NCBI RefSeq assembly: GCF_002564045.1
Contig: NZ_PDJK01000002.1
Coordinates: 2,852,001-2,916,000 of the forward strand
Length of the DNA stretch: 64,000 bases
Direction of reading: 5' to 3'
DNA from: Amycolatopsis sulphurea
Lineage (GTDB): Bacteria > Actinomycetota > Actinomycetes > Mycobacteriales > Pseudonocardiaceae
The number at the start of each line of letters is the position of its first letter. The stretch's first letter is position 1. The notes beneath the pieces were generated by a model, which was not told where the DNA came from, did no database searches, and saw only the letters and a list, made by a program, of their open reading frames with translations. Made by a program: the position numbers and the translations under genes. Below, one piece after another: positions 1 through 7,624 of this stretch.

Positions 1-978
1 GATCATCGCCCCCGCCAGCAGCATCACCAATGCCAGCGCCCACAACGACGACGGCAGCGCGAGCAACGCCACGAACGCACCGAAGCCGCTCAACAGGACC
101 GGCAGTCGCAAGTTGAGTGCCCGTGGCCACGGGCGCAAGCTGTACGTCACGCCGAAGGCGACTGAGCTGATTGACCACGCAGACAGCAGTAGTCCGCTGA
201 AGGACGTATGCCCGGCTTCTGTCGCTGCGGCGGGCACGGCGACCTCGACGAAGCCGATCACGAGGCCGAAGCCCAACGCCGCCAGCGCGAGCGTGCGCAT
301 GCCCGACCCGGCCAGCGCGCCGAGCAAGGGCTTCTTCGCGTGCGGAGCGCGACCCCACGCGCGTACGACAGGGCTCAACGCGAACAGTATCGCCCCGATG
401 ACCATCGTCGCGGCCCCGACGACCATGCCGGTGCCCGGCCACGGAGCGGTGATCAACAGGCCCGCGATGCCCGGCCCGAGGATGAAGAAGACCTCCATGC
501 TGATGGCTTCGTAGGACAGCGCGGCGTTACGCGCCTGCCCTGCCGGTAGCAGCTTCGTCCAGAGCGCGCGCGAGGCGGAGCCGACCATCGGTTCCGACAG
601 TCCCGTCGCGGCAGACAGCGCTACCAATACGAAGGTGGACGCGTGCGCCTCGATCGCGACGGCGAGCGCAGTCATCGACAGCGTCAGCAACGCGGCTACA
701 ACCAGCAGGGGGCGCGTCGGCCCGAAGCGGTCGATCAGTCGTCCCTGGATCACCGCGCCGAGCGAGACGCCTGCGAGGGCGCTGGCGGAAACCAGCCCTG
801 CGTCGGCGAACGAGCCGGTCTCGCGCTGTACGTAAAGCAGCGCCGAGATACCGACCATCGCGATCGGCAGCCGGGCCAGCGCCGAGGCTACGGCCGGACC
901 TCGTGCGCCGGGTGCGGTCAGGGCGGCACGGTAGTCAGCGAGCGTGGTGCGGCCTTCGAGGTGAGCAGACTGGGACAC
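1..978 (-). CDS. MFS transporter, 3' end cut by window edge
   Basis: An integral membrane transporter of the major facilitator superfamily, probably a drug or metabolite exporter. Reading from GTG at 978 gives 326 residues without a stop, with about ten hydrophobic segments. A typical MFS loop follows helix 2 (GRLIDRFGPTRP). The C-terminal part lies outside the window. The start was chosen because it opens the conserved N-terminal helix region and lies just downstream of the inverted repeats at 981-1017, which probably form its operator. The substrate cannot be read from sequence. Confidence 0.8.
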   Translation of the reverse strand, partial: MSQSAHLEGRTTLADYRAALTAPGARGPAVASALARLPIAMVGISALLYVQRETGSFADAGLVSASALAGVSLGAVIQGRLIDRFGPTRPLLVVAALLTLSMTALAVAIEAHASTFVLVALSAATGLSEPMVGSASRALWTKLLPAGQARNAALSYEAISMEVFFILGPGIAGLLITAPWPGTGMVVGAATMVIGAILFALSPVVRAWGRAPHAKKPLLGALAGSGMRTLALAALGFGLVIGFVEVAVPAAATEAGHTSFSGLLLSAWSISSVAFGVTYSLRPWPRALNLRLPVLLSGFGAFVALLALPSSLWALALVMLLAGAMI

Positions 979-980
979 AC

Positions 981-1017
981 GTACCAGTCTGCCATAAACT
1001 GGTACGTTGGTACCAGT
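981..1017. promoter_or_regulatory. Operator-like triple repeat upstream of the MFS gene
   Basis: Three copies of the octamer GTACCAGT occur in alternating orientation: 981-988 direct, 998-1005 inverted, 1010-1017 direct. The last two make a perfect 20-bp palindrome with a GTTG centre (998-1017). The block sits 3 to 39 bp upstream of the GTG start at 978. That position suits a dimeric repressor such as a TetR, HxlR or MarR type. No regulator gene is adjacent within the window. Confidence 0.7.
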
Positions 1018-1637
1018 AAAGTGCCGGTCACGTGCGTCACCTTTGTGCCTGACGTGTGAAGTCTGCGCGCGACTCGTGTCCTGTCGTGCAGGAAGAAATG
1101 GCGTCGGTGCTGCGAGGCGAATCACTGAGGCGACCGTCGGGTGTGCAGGTGATCGCGGTTGATTCGGAACTCGGCCGGGACCGTGTGCCGATTGGGGATT
1201 TTGTTCCGTAAGAACAGCTTTTGGCATAGGCGGATGTGGCGATCGAGGTGGCTGCGCGCACATCCGGTGCTCGGCTCGTTGTCGTTCTGTCGGCGGAAAA
1301 ACTCGTGACGGGCCCGCTGTCGCGGAGTACCGTGAAGGTTCTCGGACGTAGTCCAGCCGCATCGTCGGCCGGCGATGCTCAGCTCTCTCTGCAGGGCTTG
1401 AAACGCCGGTTGTGGGGGCGGCTGGTCTCGATCCGGTAACGGCAGATGGATTTTCGATGAACTGGTGCAACTAATCCGCGGAGTCGGCGTCCTTGAGGGT
1501 GAATGGCCTTGAATTCGTGGGTAGCGGCCATGATGGTTGTACAACAGCACAGCACCCAGCTCCCTCCGGCATAAGGGTCGGGGCCTGGTCCGGAGGGCGG
1601 GGAGCGCGGGTCGTCGGGGGATGATCCGCGCACAGGC

Positions 1638-1679
1638 AAGGAGCCGGTGCGCCACGTCGGGGGTGGCGCCCGGCTCCTT
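1638..1679 (+). terminator. Orphan rho-independent terminator-like hairpin
   Basis: AAGGAGCCGG at 1638 pairs with CCGGCTCCTT ending at 1679, and GCGCC/GGCGC extends the stem with one bulged base. GTCATTTT follows on the plus strand. No plausible plus-strand gene lies upstream, so this may end an unrecognised small transcript. Confidence 0.5.
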
Positions 1680-2789
1680 GTCATTTTCCGCTCCGGGAGC
1701 CGGAGTGCGGGAAGGACACGGTGGGGCCGGGCAGATGCCGCACGTGTGGGGGACGAGGTCTCCGCGATCGGGGAAATCTCGGGTGTGGTCGTCACTGTGC
1801 GGGTTCGGCGGGGTGCCGGTGAGAAGGCGCAGGGCGTGGGGGAAATGCCGGGGCTGGGATGTCGGGGCAGGGAAATGTGGGGGCTGGGGATGTGGGGCGC
1901 GGAGCCCGGCTGAAGGCAGCGGCCGGGTGAGGAGAGTCTCTTGGGGGCTGATCCGGACGGTGGGGGCTGGCGTGCTCCACCTAAAAGAACCCGGACCGGG
2001 ACTTGATCGGTGGGGGCGGCTGATCAGGACGGTGTGGGCAGGGCGGGACCGGTAGGTCTGGCAGCACGAAGCTGCGCGGCATGAGTGTCGGCCGACGCCC
2101 TCTGCTGCAACGGGATGCGCGTCGTTGGCCAGCGGGCCGTGTGCAGGGAAGTCGGCAGGGAGGACATGGCCGGTGTTGACGGCTGAGCGTGTCGGCTGGT
2201 GAGGAGAATGGTGGTCGGCTGTGTCTTTGGTGAGGCCGGGGTCGGTAGTCGAGTGCAGTGCCGTCGGTGCGGGGAGGAAGCCCGGGGCTGGCGGCTGAGC
2301 GCAGTGCAGTGCGGTCGGCTGGAGGAAGTGGTTCGAGTTGGCATAGGCCGAGCCTGGTGCCGTGGGAGGAAGCGTCCAAAGTCGACGGCCAAGCACGGTG
2401 TCGTCCGCATGATTCGCCGACAGGATCGCAGGGCGAAACCTCGGAGTTCACTGATGGTTACCGCCAATGTGGCGAGCGGCCCGGTGATGTCCAGAGGTGA
2501 CCCGCATGGCGAGTACGCAAAGTGACGGTTGTTGCCGGTCAATACCGGAGTGCCCGGGCAACCCCGCCGAGTACGGGCAGCTTTGCCTTTGCCCGGGCGA
2601 ACGTCTCCGCCGGGCAAACGTCGCCCCGTGCGGCCTCGCTCCGGGCGAACCCCGCGCCGAGCAGACGCCCGCCAGGCCAAACGCTGTGCTGGGCAAGTCC
2701 GTCAGGTATCCGCGGGAGACCCCGCCCCGGACCCCAGGATCCTTGCCGGGCGCGGCCCCCACGGGAGCCCTTCTGGGCGTGACGCCGGG

Positions 2790-2975
2790 AACCAGCCCGG
2801 CAACCGCGGGAAACCAGCCGGGCGCCAGGGGAAAACCCAGCCGGGCGAACCCAGCCGGGCGCCGGGGGGAAACCCAGCCGGCGCCGGGGGGAAACCCAGC
2901 CGGGCGCCGGGAAACCCAGCTGGGGAACATCCTCGGGAAACCCAGCCGGGAGCACCCACAGGAAACCAGCCAGAC
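2790..2975. repeat. Decayed GC-rich tandem repeat
   Basis: About nine copies of a core CCAGCCGG(G) recur every 14 to 28 bp, usually within a longer unit of the form GGGGAAACCCAGCCGGGCGCC less one or two bases. Copies differ by small indels and substitutions, so the array is old. It lies just beyond the crp terminator. Confidence 0.75.
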
Positions 2976-3014
2976 ACCCGCCGGGACCCCGAAGGGCCCG
3001 CCCCAGACAAGCCA

Positions 3015-3054
3015 AAGGCCACCCCCACCCGCACGAGACGGTGGGAGTGGCCTT
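3015..3054 (-). terminator. Terminator after crp
   Basis: AAGGCCACCCCCACC (3015-3029) pairs with GGTGGGAGTGGCCTT (3040-3054), with one mismatch and a 10-nt loop. It lies 12 bp beyond the crp stop codon, so it should end the minus-strand crp transcript. Confidence 0.8.
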
Positions 3055-3065
3055 CGGGGAATACG

Positions 3066-3740
3066 TCAGCGGGCGCGGCGGGCCAGCCGCTCCGGGTCCA
3101 GGATCAGTACGCTCTTGCCTTCCAGCCGGAGCCAGCCGCGGTGGGCGAAGTCGGCGAGTGCCTTGTTCACGGTCTCGCGGGAGGCGCCCACGTACTGGGC
3201 GATCTCCTCCTGGGTGAGGTCGTGCGTCACGCGCAGCAGGCCGGCTTCCTGGCTGCCGAAGCGCTGGGCCAGCTGCAGCAGCGCGCGGGCCACGCGGCCG
3301 GGCACGTCCGTGAAGATCAGCTCGGCGACCATGTTGTTCGTGCGGCGCAGGCGGCGGGCCACCACGCGCAGCAGCTGCTCGGCGATCTCCGGGCGGGTCG
3401 AGATCCACTGGCGCAGCGCCGGGCGGTCCATCGTGACCGCGCGGACCTCGGTGACCGTCGTCGCGCTCGAGGTGCGGGGGCCGGGGTCGAAAATGGACAG
3501 CTCGCCGAACATGTCGGACGGGCCGAAGATGCCGAGCAGGTTCTCCCGGCCGTCCGGCGACTTGCGGCCGATCTTCACCTTGCCGGACTGGATGATGTAC
3601 AGCTTGTCGCCCGGTTCGCCCTCGTTGAAGATGACGTGGCCGCGGGGGAACTCCACGGATTCCAAGGTCTGGGCCAGCGCCTCCGCCGCTGCCGGCTCCA
3701 CACCCTGGAAAATGCCCGCACGGGCCAGGGTTTCGTCCAC
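3066..3740 (-). CDS. crp: Crp/GlxR-type cAMP receptor transcription regulator
   Basis: A global regulator of the CRP/FNR family that binds cAMP and DNA as a dimer. The 224-residue product has the cyclic-nucleotide pocket signature (FGELS ... RTSSATT near residues 78-95). A C-terminal winged helix-turn-helix contains TQEEIAQYVGASRETVNKAL. Length and sequence closely match M. tuberculosis Crp (Rv3676), also 224 residues. GTG at 3740 was chosen because it aligns with that protein's start; an ATG 66 bp further out would add residues absent from the family. A hairpin at 3769-3795 lies in the leader. The neighbouring small membrane protein gene is on the same strand, as in mycobacteria. Confidence 0.95.
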   Translation of the reverse strand: MDETLARAGIFQGVEPAAAEALAQTLESVEFPRGHVIFNEGEPGDKLYIIQSGKVKIGRKSPDGRENLLGIFGPSDMFGELSIFDPGPRTSSATTVTEVRAVTMDRPALRQWISTRPEIAEQLLRVVARRLRRTNNMVAELIFTDVPGRVARALLQLAQRFGSQEAGLLRVTHDLTQEEIAQYVGASRETVNKALADFAHRGWLRLEGKSVLILDPERLARRAR

Positions 3741-3768
3741 CTCGGGTGCCTCCTCGTCGAGAAACGAG

Positions 3769-3795
3769 CACTGCCTCCGCACACCGGAGGCAGTG
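3769..3795. promoter_or_regulatory. Inverted repeat in the crp leader
   Basis: An 11-bp perfect stem, CACTGCCTCCG / CGGAGGCAGTG, with a 5-nt loop lies 29 to 55 bp upstream of the crp start. It could be an operator or an RNA hairpin in the leader. It does not match the Crp consensus TGTGA-N6-TCACA. Confidence 0.4.
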
Positions 3796-3898
3796 TCGCC
3801 GATCACTTTCGCGTCAGTCTAGGGTCTACCGGCAAGATCGCCCGTCGGCTCGCCGAGCGAAGCCGGCGGCCGGGGATGACCTCGTCCGACTGAGCAGC

Positions 3899-4150
3899 CT
3901 AACTCCGCACGCGCCGCGCGCGTAGCCTGGCTGCCCGTCCGCCCAGCCGACGTAGCCTGAACAGCTCCAGTGCCCGGCCGATCCCGTGCCCGTAGAGCGC
4001 CCGGACCTCGTTCGGCTGCGCCTTCTCCAGGAACTCCTCGACCTCGTTCTCCTGCACCGCGACATGCTTGAGCCGAGTCTCCACCCGCTCCATGAAAAGC
4101 GCGAAGAACATGATCACCAGGGGGACCAAGATCACGAACCAGACGGTCAT
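3899..4150 (-). CDS. Small conserved membrane protein (Rv3675-like)
   Basis: An 83-residue protein with one N-terminal membrane helix (residues about 3-20, rich in Val, Ile, Leu, Phe) and a charged, probably cytoplasmic helical part (VETRLKHVAVQENEVEEFLE). It ends in an Arg-rich tail. Function is unknown. Its position between crp and nth is the same as Rv3675 in M. tuberculosis. ATG 4150 was preferred; an in-frame ATG at 4159 would add three residues. It is divergent from nth. Confidence 0.75.
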   Translation of the reverse strand: MTVWFVILVPLVIMFFALFMERVETRLKHVAVQENEVEEFLEKAQPNEVRALYGHGIGRALELFRLRRLGGRAARLRARRVRS

Positions 4151-4290
4151 GCGACACATCCGTCAAACACAGTCATGGACTCCAGATCCTCGCTCATGGC
4201 GGACGTGCGCCAAGGTGGTGTTCTGGCGGGTCGGCCGCCCACCATCGGGTGCTCCGACCGGCTCGTCCGACCCGCCCGTAGGCTATCGGG

Positions 4291-5052
4291 GTGCCACCAG
4301 CTGCCCCGAACGCCCCCCGCAAGGGTGGCGCCGAAAGCCGGCTTGCCCTCGTAAGACGCGCCCGGCGGATGAAACGTTGCCTGGACGAGGTATATCCGGA
4401 CGCGAAAGCCGAGCTGGATTTCACGAATCCGCTGGAACTGCTGGTCGCGGTGGTGCTGTCCGCGCAGACCACGGACGTGCGGGTGAACCTGGTCACGCCG
4501 GCATTGTTCGCGAAGTACCGCACCGCCGCCGGCTACGCCGCGGCTGACCGCGCCGAGCTGGAGGAGTTCCTGCGCCCGACCGGGTTCTTCCGGGCCAAGG
4601 CCAGCTCGCTGCTGGGGCTCGGCGCGGCGCTCGTCGAGCGGTTCGACGGCGAGGTGCCGCGCAAGCTGGAGCAACTGGTCACCCTCCCGGGCGTGGGCCG
4701 CAAGACCGCGAACGTGGTGCTCGGCAACGCCTTCGACGTGCCGGGCATCACAGTGGACACCCACTTCGGCCGGCTCGTGCGCCGGTGGGGCTGGACCACC
4801 GAGGAGGACCCGGTCAAGGTCGAGCACGCGGTCGGCGAGCTGATTCCACGCAAGGAGTGGACGATGCTGTCCCACCGCGTGATCTTCCACGGCCGCCGGG
4901 TCTGCCACGCACGCAAACCGGCATGCGGGGCCTGTCCGCTGCGCAAGGACTGCCCGTCGTTCGGTGCTGGGCCGACGGAGTTCGAAATCGCCGCGAAGCT
5001 GGTCAAGGGCGAGGAGCGCGACCACATTCTCGAGTTGGCGGCGCGCGGGTGA
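4291..5052 (+). CDS. nth: Endonuclease III, DNA glycosylase/AP lyase
   Basis: A base-excision repair enzyme that removes oxidised pyrimidines and cleaves the abasic site. The 253-residue product carries the helix-hairpin-helix LPGVGRKTANV with catalytic Lys138, then catalytic Asp156 in VDTHFGRL. A [4Fe-4S] motif has Cys205, 212, 215 and 221 (C-x6-C-x2-C-x5-C). It closely resembles mycobacterial Nth (Rv3674c). GTG 4291 is the only start giving the family's usual N terminus. Its stop overlaps the start of the next gene in GTGA, so the genes are probably translationally coupled. Confidence 0.96.
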   Translation: MPPAAPNAPRKGGAESRLALVRRARRMKRCLDEVYPDAKAELDFTNPLELLVAVVLSAQTTDVRVNLVTPALFAKYRTAAGYAAADRAELEEFLRPTGFFRAKASSLLGLGAALVERFDGEVPRKLEQLVTLPGVGRKTANVVLGNAFDVPGITVDTHFGRLVRRWGWTTEEDPVKVEHAVGELIPRKEWTMLSHRVIFHGRRVCHARKPACGACPLRKDCPSFGAGPTEFEIAAKLVKGEERDHILELAARG

Positions 5053-5648
5053 CCACTGCCACGAAGTGGGCCTTGGGCGTCGCGGTACTCGCTGTCGCTG
5101 CGTTGGTCGCGGTGCTGACCCTGCGTGGCGACGGCAAGTCCGCGCCGGCCGCGACCGGGGATCTCGCGGCGGTACGGGCGCAGGCGAAACTGAGTCCTTG
5201 CCCGCCTCCCAGCGGAAAGCCGGTCGCTCAGGCTCAGGGCATCCAGGCCGACTGCCTCGGCGATGGCGCGCGCGTCGACGTCGCCAAGGTGCTCGGCGGT
5301 GCGCCCACGTTGGTCAACGTGTGGGCCTCGTGGTGCCAGCCGTGCCGTACGGAGCTGCCGGTGTTGCAGCGCTACGCGGACGAGCCGGGCGCGGTACGCG
5401 TACTCGGCGTACAGGTCGCGAGTCCCGCTGAAGACGGCCTCGGCCTCCTGACGAAGCTTGGCGTGCACCTGCCGTCGCTCTATGACGGTGGTGGCCAGAC
5501 CGGTCCGATCCGCGCCGCGTTGAAGGTGCCGTCGGCGTTGCCCGCTTCGTACCTCGTCACCGCGGATGGACAGGTCCGGTTCATCGCCACTCCACGGTTG
5601 TTCGACAGCACCGAGCAGGTGCGTGCCGCTGTGAAGGACTCCTCGTGA
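5049..5648 (+). CDS. Membrane-anchored TlpA/ResA-like thioredoxin
   Basis: An extracytoplasmic thiol-disulfide oxidoreductase of the TlpA/ResA type, about 199 residues. It has a single N-terminal membrane anchor (residues about 7-25), a linker, and a thioredoxin fold with the active site WCQPC after the strand TLVNVWAS. A cis-Pro segment (VPSALPASYLV) sits near residue 165. The likely role is reduction of cysteines in exported proteins or cytochrome c maturation. It corresponds to Rv3673c. GTG 5049 overlaps the nth stop, and its own stop overlaps the next start. Confidence 0.88.
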   Translation: MTTATKWALGVAVLAVAALVAVLTLRGDGKSAPAATGDLAAVRAQAKLSPCPPPSGKPVAQAQGIQADCLGDGARVDVAKVLGGAPTLVNVWASWCQPCRTELPVLQRYADEPGAVRVLGVQVASPAEDGLGLLTKLGVHLPSLYDGGGQTGPIRAALKVPSALPASYLVTADGQVRFIATPRLFDSTEQVRAAVKDSS

Positions 5649-6361
5649 CCGGACCGCTCGTCGAACCCGAGGCCGTACCGGCTTGGCTGCGGCCCCTGGT
5701 GAAGGTGTCCGCGGACGTGGACAGCCGCACGTTCACCCGGTTCAGCCCGCCCGAGGATCTGCTCACCCGGGCCGCCGCGGTGCTCATCCTGTTCGGCGAA
5801 CGGCCGGACGGGCCGGACGTGCTGCTCATCCGCCGGGCCGAGACGCTCGGCTCGCACGCTGGCCAGGTGGCCTTCCCCGGCGGCGGCGCCGAAGACGGCG
5901 ACGGTGGGCCGGTCGGTACGGCGCTGCGTGAGGCGGAGGAGGAGACCGGCGTCGACCCGTCCGGCGTGCTGCCGGTCGCGGTGCTGCCGGAGCTGTACGT
6001 GCCGGTCTCGCGGTTCGCCGTCACGCCGGTGCTGGCGTATTGGCACGAGCCTTCGCCGGTACGCGCGGTCGATCCGGGCGAGACCGCTGCGGTCGCCCGA
6101 GTGTCGCTGGCTGACCTGGCCGACCCGGCCAACCGGTTCCGCGTGAGCCGGGAGGGTACGTCGTGGAAGGGGCCGGCCTTCGACGTCGACGGCCTGTTCG
6201 TGTGGGGTTTCACCGCCGGGCTGCTGTCGGTGCTGCTTTCCCTCGGTGGCTGGGAACGGGAGTGGGAGACCGGCGACGTACGGGACCTTGACGTAGCGTG
6301 GGCCGAACACCATGCCCGGCATACGGCACTGGGCGGCGCGGGCGAGGAGGGACGCCGGTGA
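5645..6361 (+). CDS. Nudix hydrolase, probable CoA diphosphatase
   Basis: A 238-residue Nudix protein that probably hydrolyses CoA or a related dinucleotide. The CoA-pyrophosphatase signature LLIRRAETLGSHAGQ..FPGG immediately precedes the Nudix box, whose metal-binding core is REAEEETG. The first Glu of the canonical box is replaced, which is common in this subfamily. It corresponds to Rv3672c. The gene starts at GTG 5645, overlapping the previous stop, and its TGA overlaps the marP-like start, so nth to marP is one coupled operon. Confidence 0.9.
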   Translation: MTGPLVEPEAVPAWLRPLVKVSADVDSRTFTRFSPPEDLLTRAAAVLILFGERPDGPDVLLIRRAETLGSHAGQVAFPGGGAEDGDGGPVGTALREAEEETGVDPSGVLPVAVLPELYVPVSRFAVTPVLAYWHEPSPVRAVDPGETAAVARVSLADLADPANRFRVSREGTSWKGPAFDVDGLFVWGFTAGLLSVLLSLGGWEREWETGDVRDLDVAWAEHHARHTALGGAGEEGRR

Positions 6362-7545
6362 ACTGGGTCGACGTCGTGGTGCTGGTGCTCGCACTGGTGG
6401 CGGCCGTGTCCGGCGCGTTCCAGGGCGTGATCGTGGCGCTGCCCGCGCTGATCGGTGTCGGGCTCGGCGCGGTGGGCGGGGTGAAACTCGCGCCGTTCGT
6501 GATCGAGCTGTTCGACAACCCGGTGGCGAAGGTCGCGTTCGCGTTCGCCGTGGTGGTGTTCCTGATCGTGCTAGGCGAGACGCTCGGTGTGTGGGCTGGG
6601 CGGAAGCTGCGGAACAAGATCAACCCGGACCGGCTGTCCGCGATCGACAAGACGCTCGGCGCGATCGTGCAGGGCGCGGCGGTGTTCATCGTGGCGTGGC
6701 TGGTGGCGAACCCGCTCACCACGGTGTCCGCGGTGCCGGGACTGGCGAAGTCGATCAACTCCTCGGTGGTGCTCGGCAAGGTCAACGACCTGATGCCGTC
6801 GGAAGCGCAGGGGTTGCCGAGCGATCTGCGCAAGCTGCTGGACGCGTCCGGGTTCCCGTCCGTGCTGGCGCCGTTCGAGAAGGCGCCCGCGGTGGACACG
6901 CCGCCGCCGGACACCTCGTCCGCCAACGTTTCCGCGGTCGCGCGCCGGGTGCACCCGAGCGTGGTCAAGATCCGCGGCAGCGCGCCGTCGTGCTCGCGTT
7001 CGCTGGAGGGCAGTGGCTTCGTGATCGCGCCGCAGCGCGTGATGACGAACGCGCACGTGGTCGCCGGGACCGACGAAGTCGGTATCGAGTCCAGTGAGGG
7101 CGATTACCGGGCACGGGTCGTGTACTTCGATCCTGGGGTGGACATCGCCGTGCTGGCAGTACCCGGGTTGCGCGCGCCGGTGCTGCCGTTCGCTCCGGAG
7201 ACCGCGAAGGCGGGCGACAACGCTGTAGTGCTCGGTTACCCGCTCGACGGCCCGTACACCTCGACTGCGGCCCGGATCCGGCAGCGGATCAACTTGCGTG
7301 GCCCGGACATCTACGACGCCAACACCGTGCAGCGCGATGTGTTCACCGTCCGTGGCACCGTCCGCAGCGGAAACTCCGGCGGCCCGATGATCACGCCGGA
7401 CGGAGAGGTGATCGGGGTCGTGTTCGGTGCGGCGGTCGAGGATCAGGACACCGGGTTCACGCTGACCGCCGAGCAGGTCCGCGCGGAGGTCGACGCGGCC
7501 CCGTCGCAGACCAGCCGGGTGGCCACCGGCGCCTGCGCTGCTTGA
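6358..7545 (+). CDS. marP: MarP-like membrane serine protease
   Basis: A periplasmic serine protease tethered to the membrane. The 395-residue protein has four N-terminal membrane helices (CvpA-like, residues about 1-120). A chymotrypsin-like domain follows with His233 (NAHVVAG), Asp262 (VDIAVL) and Ser340 (GNSGGP). Cys212 and Cys393 correspond to the disulfide pair of M. tuberculosis MarP (Rv3671c), which is needed for acid resistance. Mycobacterial MarP has GDSGGP where this has GNSGGP. The start GTG 6358 overlaps the Nudix stop. The dispersed palindromic repeat at 7561 lies just downstream. Confidence 0.93.
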   Translation: MNWVDVVVLVLALVAAVSGAFQGVIVALPALIGVGLGAVGGVKLAPFVIELFDNPVAKVAFAFAVVVFLIVLGETLGVWAGRKLRNKINPDRLSAIDKTLGAIVQGAAVFIVAWLVANPLTTVSAVPGLAKSINSSVVLGKVNDLMPSEAQGLPSDLRKLLDASGFPSVLAPFEKAPAVDTPPPDTSSANVSAVARRVHPSVVKIRGSAPSCSRSLEGSGFVIAPQRVMTNAHVVAGTDEVGIESSEGDYRARVVYFDPGVDIAVLAVPGLRAPVLPFAPETAKAGDNAVVLGYPLDGPYTSTAARIRQRINLRGPDIYDANTVQRDVFTVRGTVRSGNSGGPMITPDGEVIGVVFGAAVEDQDTGFTLTAEQVRAEVDAAPSQTSRVATGACAA

Positions 7546-7560
7546 GTCCCGGGAAATGCC

Positions 7561-7607
7561 GTGAAGGGGCCCTTCACGGACTCTGAATCCGTGAAGGGGC
7601 CCTTCAC
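7561..7607. repeat. Dispersed double-palindrome element, intact copy
   Basis: Two copies of the 17-bp near-palindrome GTGAAGGGGCCCTTCAC flank GGA-CTCTGAA-TCC. The whole 47 bp can form one hairpin with a 20-bp stem (one mismatch) and a 7-nt loop. It lies between the convergent ends of the marP-like and EphE-like genes and could serve as a two-way terminator. A second, partly decayed copy lies at 49122-49168. Confidence 0.8.
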
Positions 7608-7624
7608 AGCTTTGCGGTCGGCGG

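Larger units (their letters stand above)
1018..3014. other. Gene-poor region of about 2 kb
   Basis: No reading frame here looks like a real protein. The open frames on both strands are rich in Pro, Arg, His or Gly, have no recognisable domain, and overlap one another. The visible structure is an orphan hairpin with a T-rich tail at 1638-1679 and a decayed GC-rich tandem repeat at about 2790-2975. From about 2540 the sequence already contains scattered CCGGGCAAAC-like units. It may be an eroded former locus or a repeat-rich spacer. Confidence 0.6.

Noticed and set aside
1122..2396. Long minus-strand open frame in the gene-poor region
   Set aside because: Composition is dominated by Pro, His, Arg and Ser, there is no domain or ribosome site, and it overlaps equally poor frames on the other strand. 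High GC makes such chance frames common.
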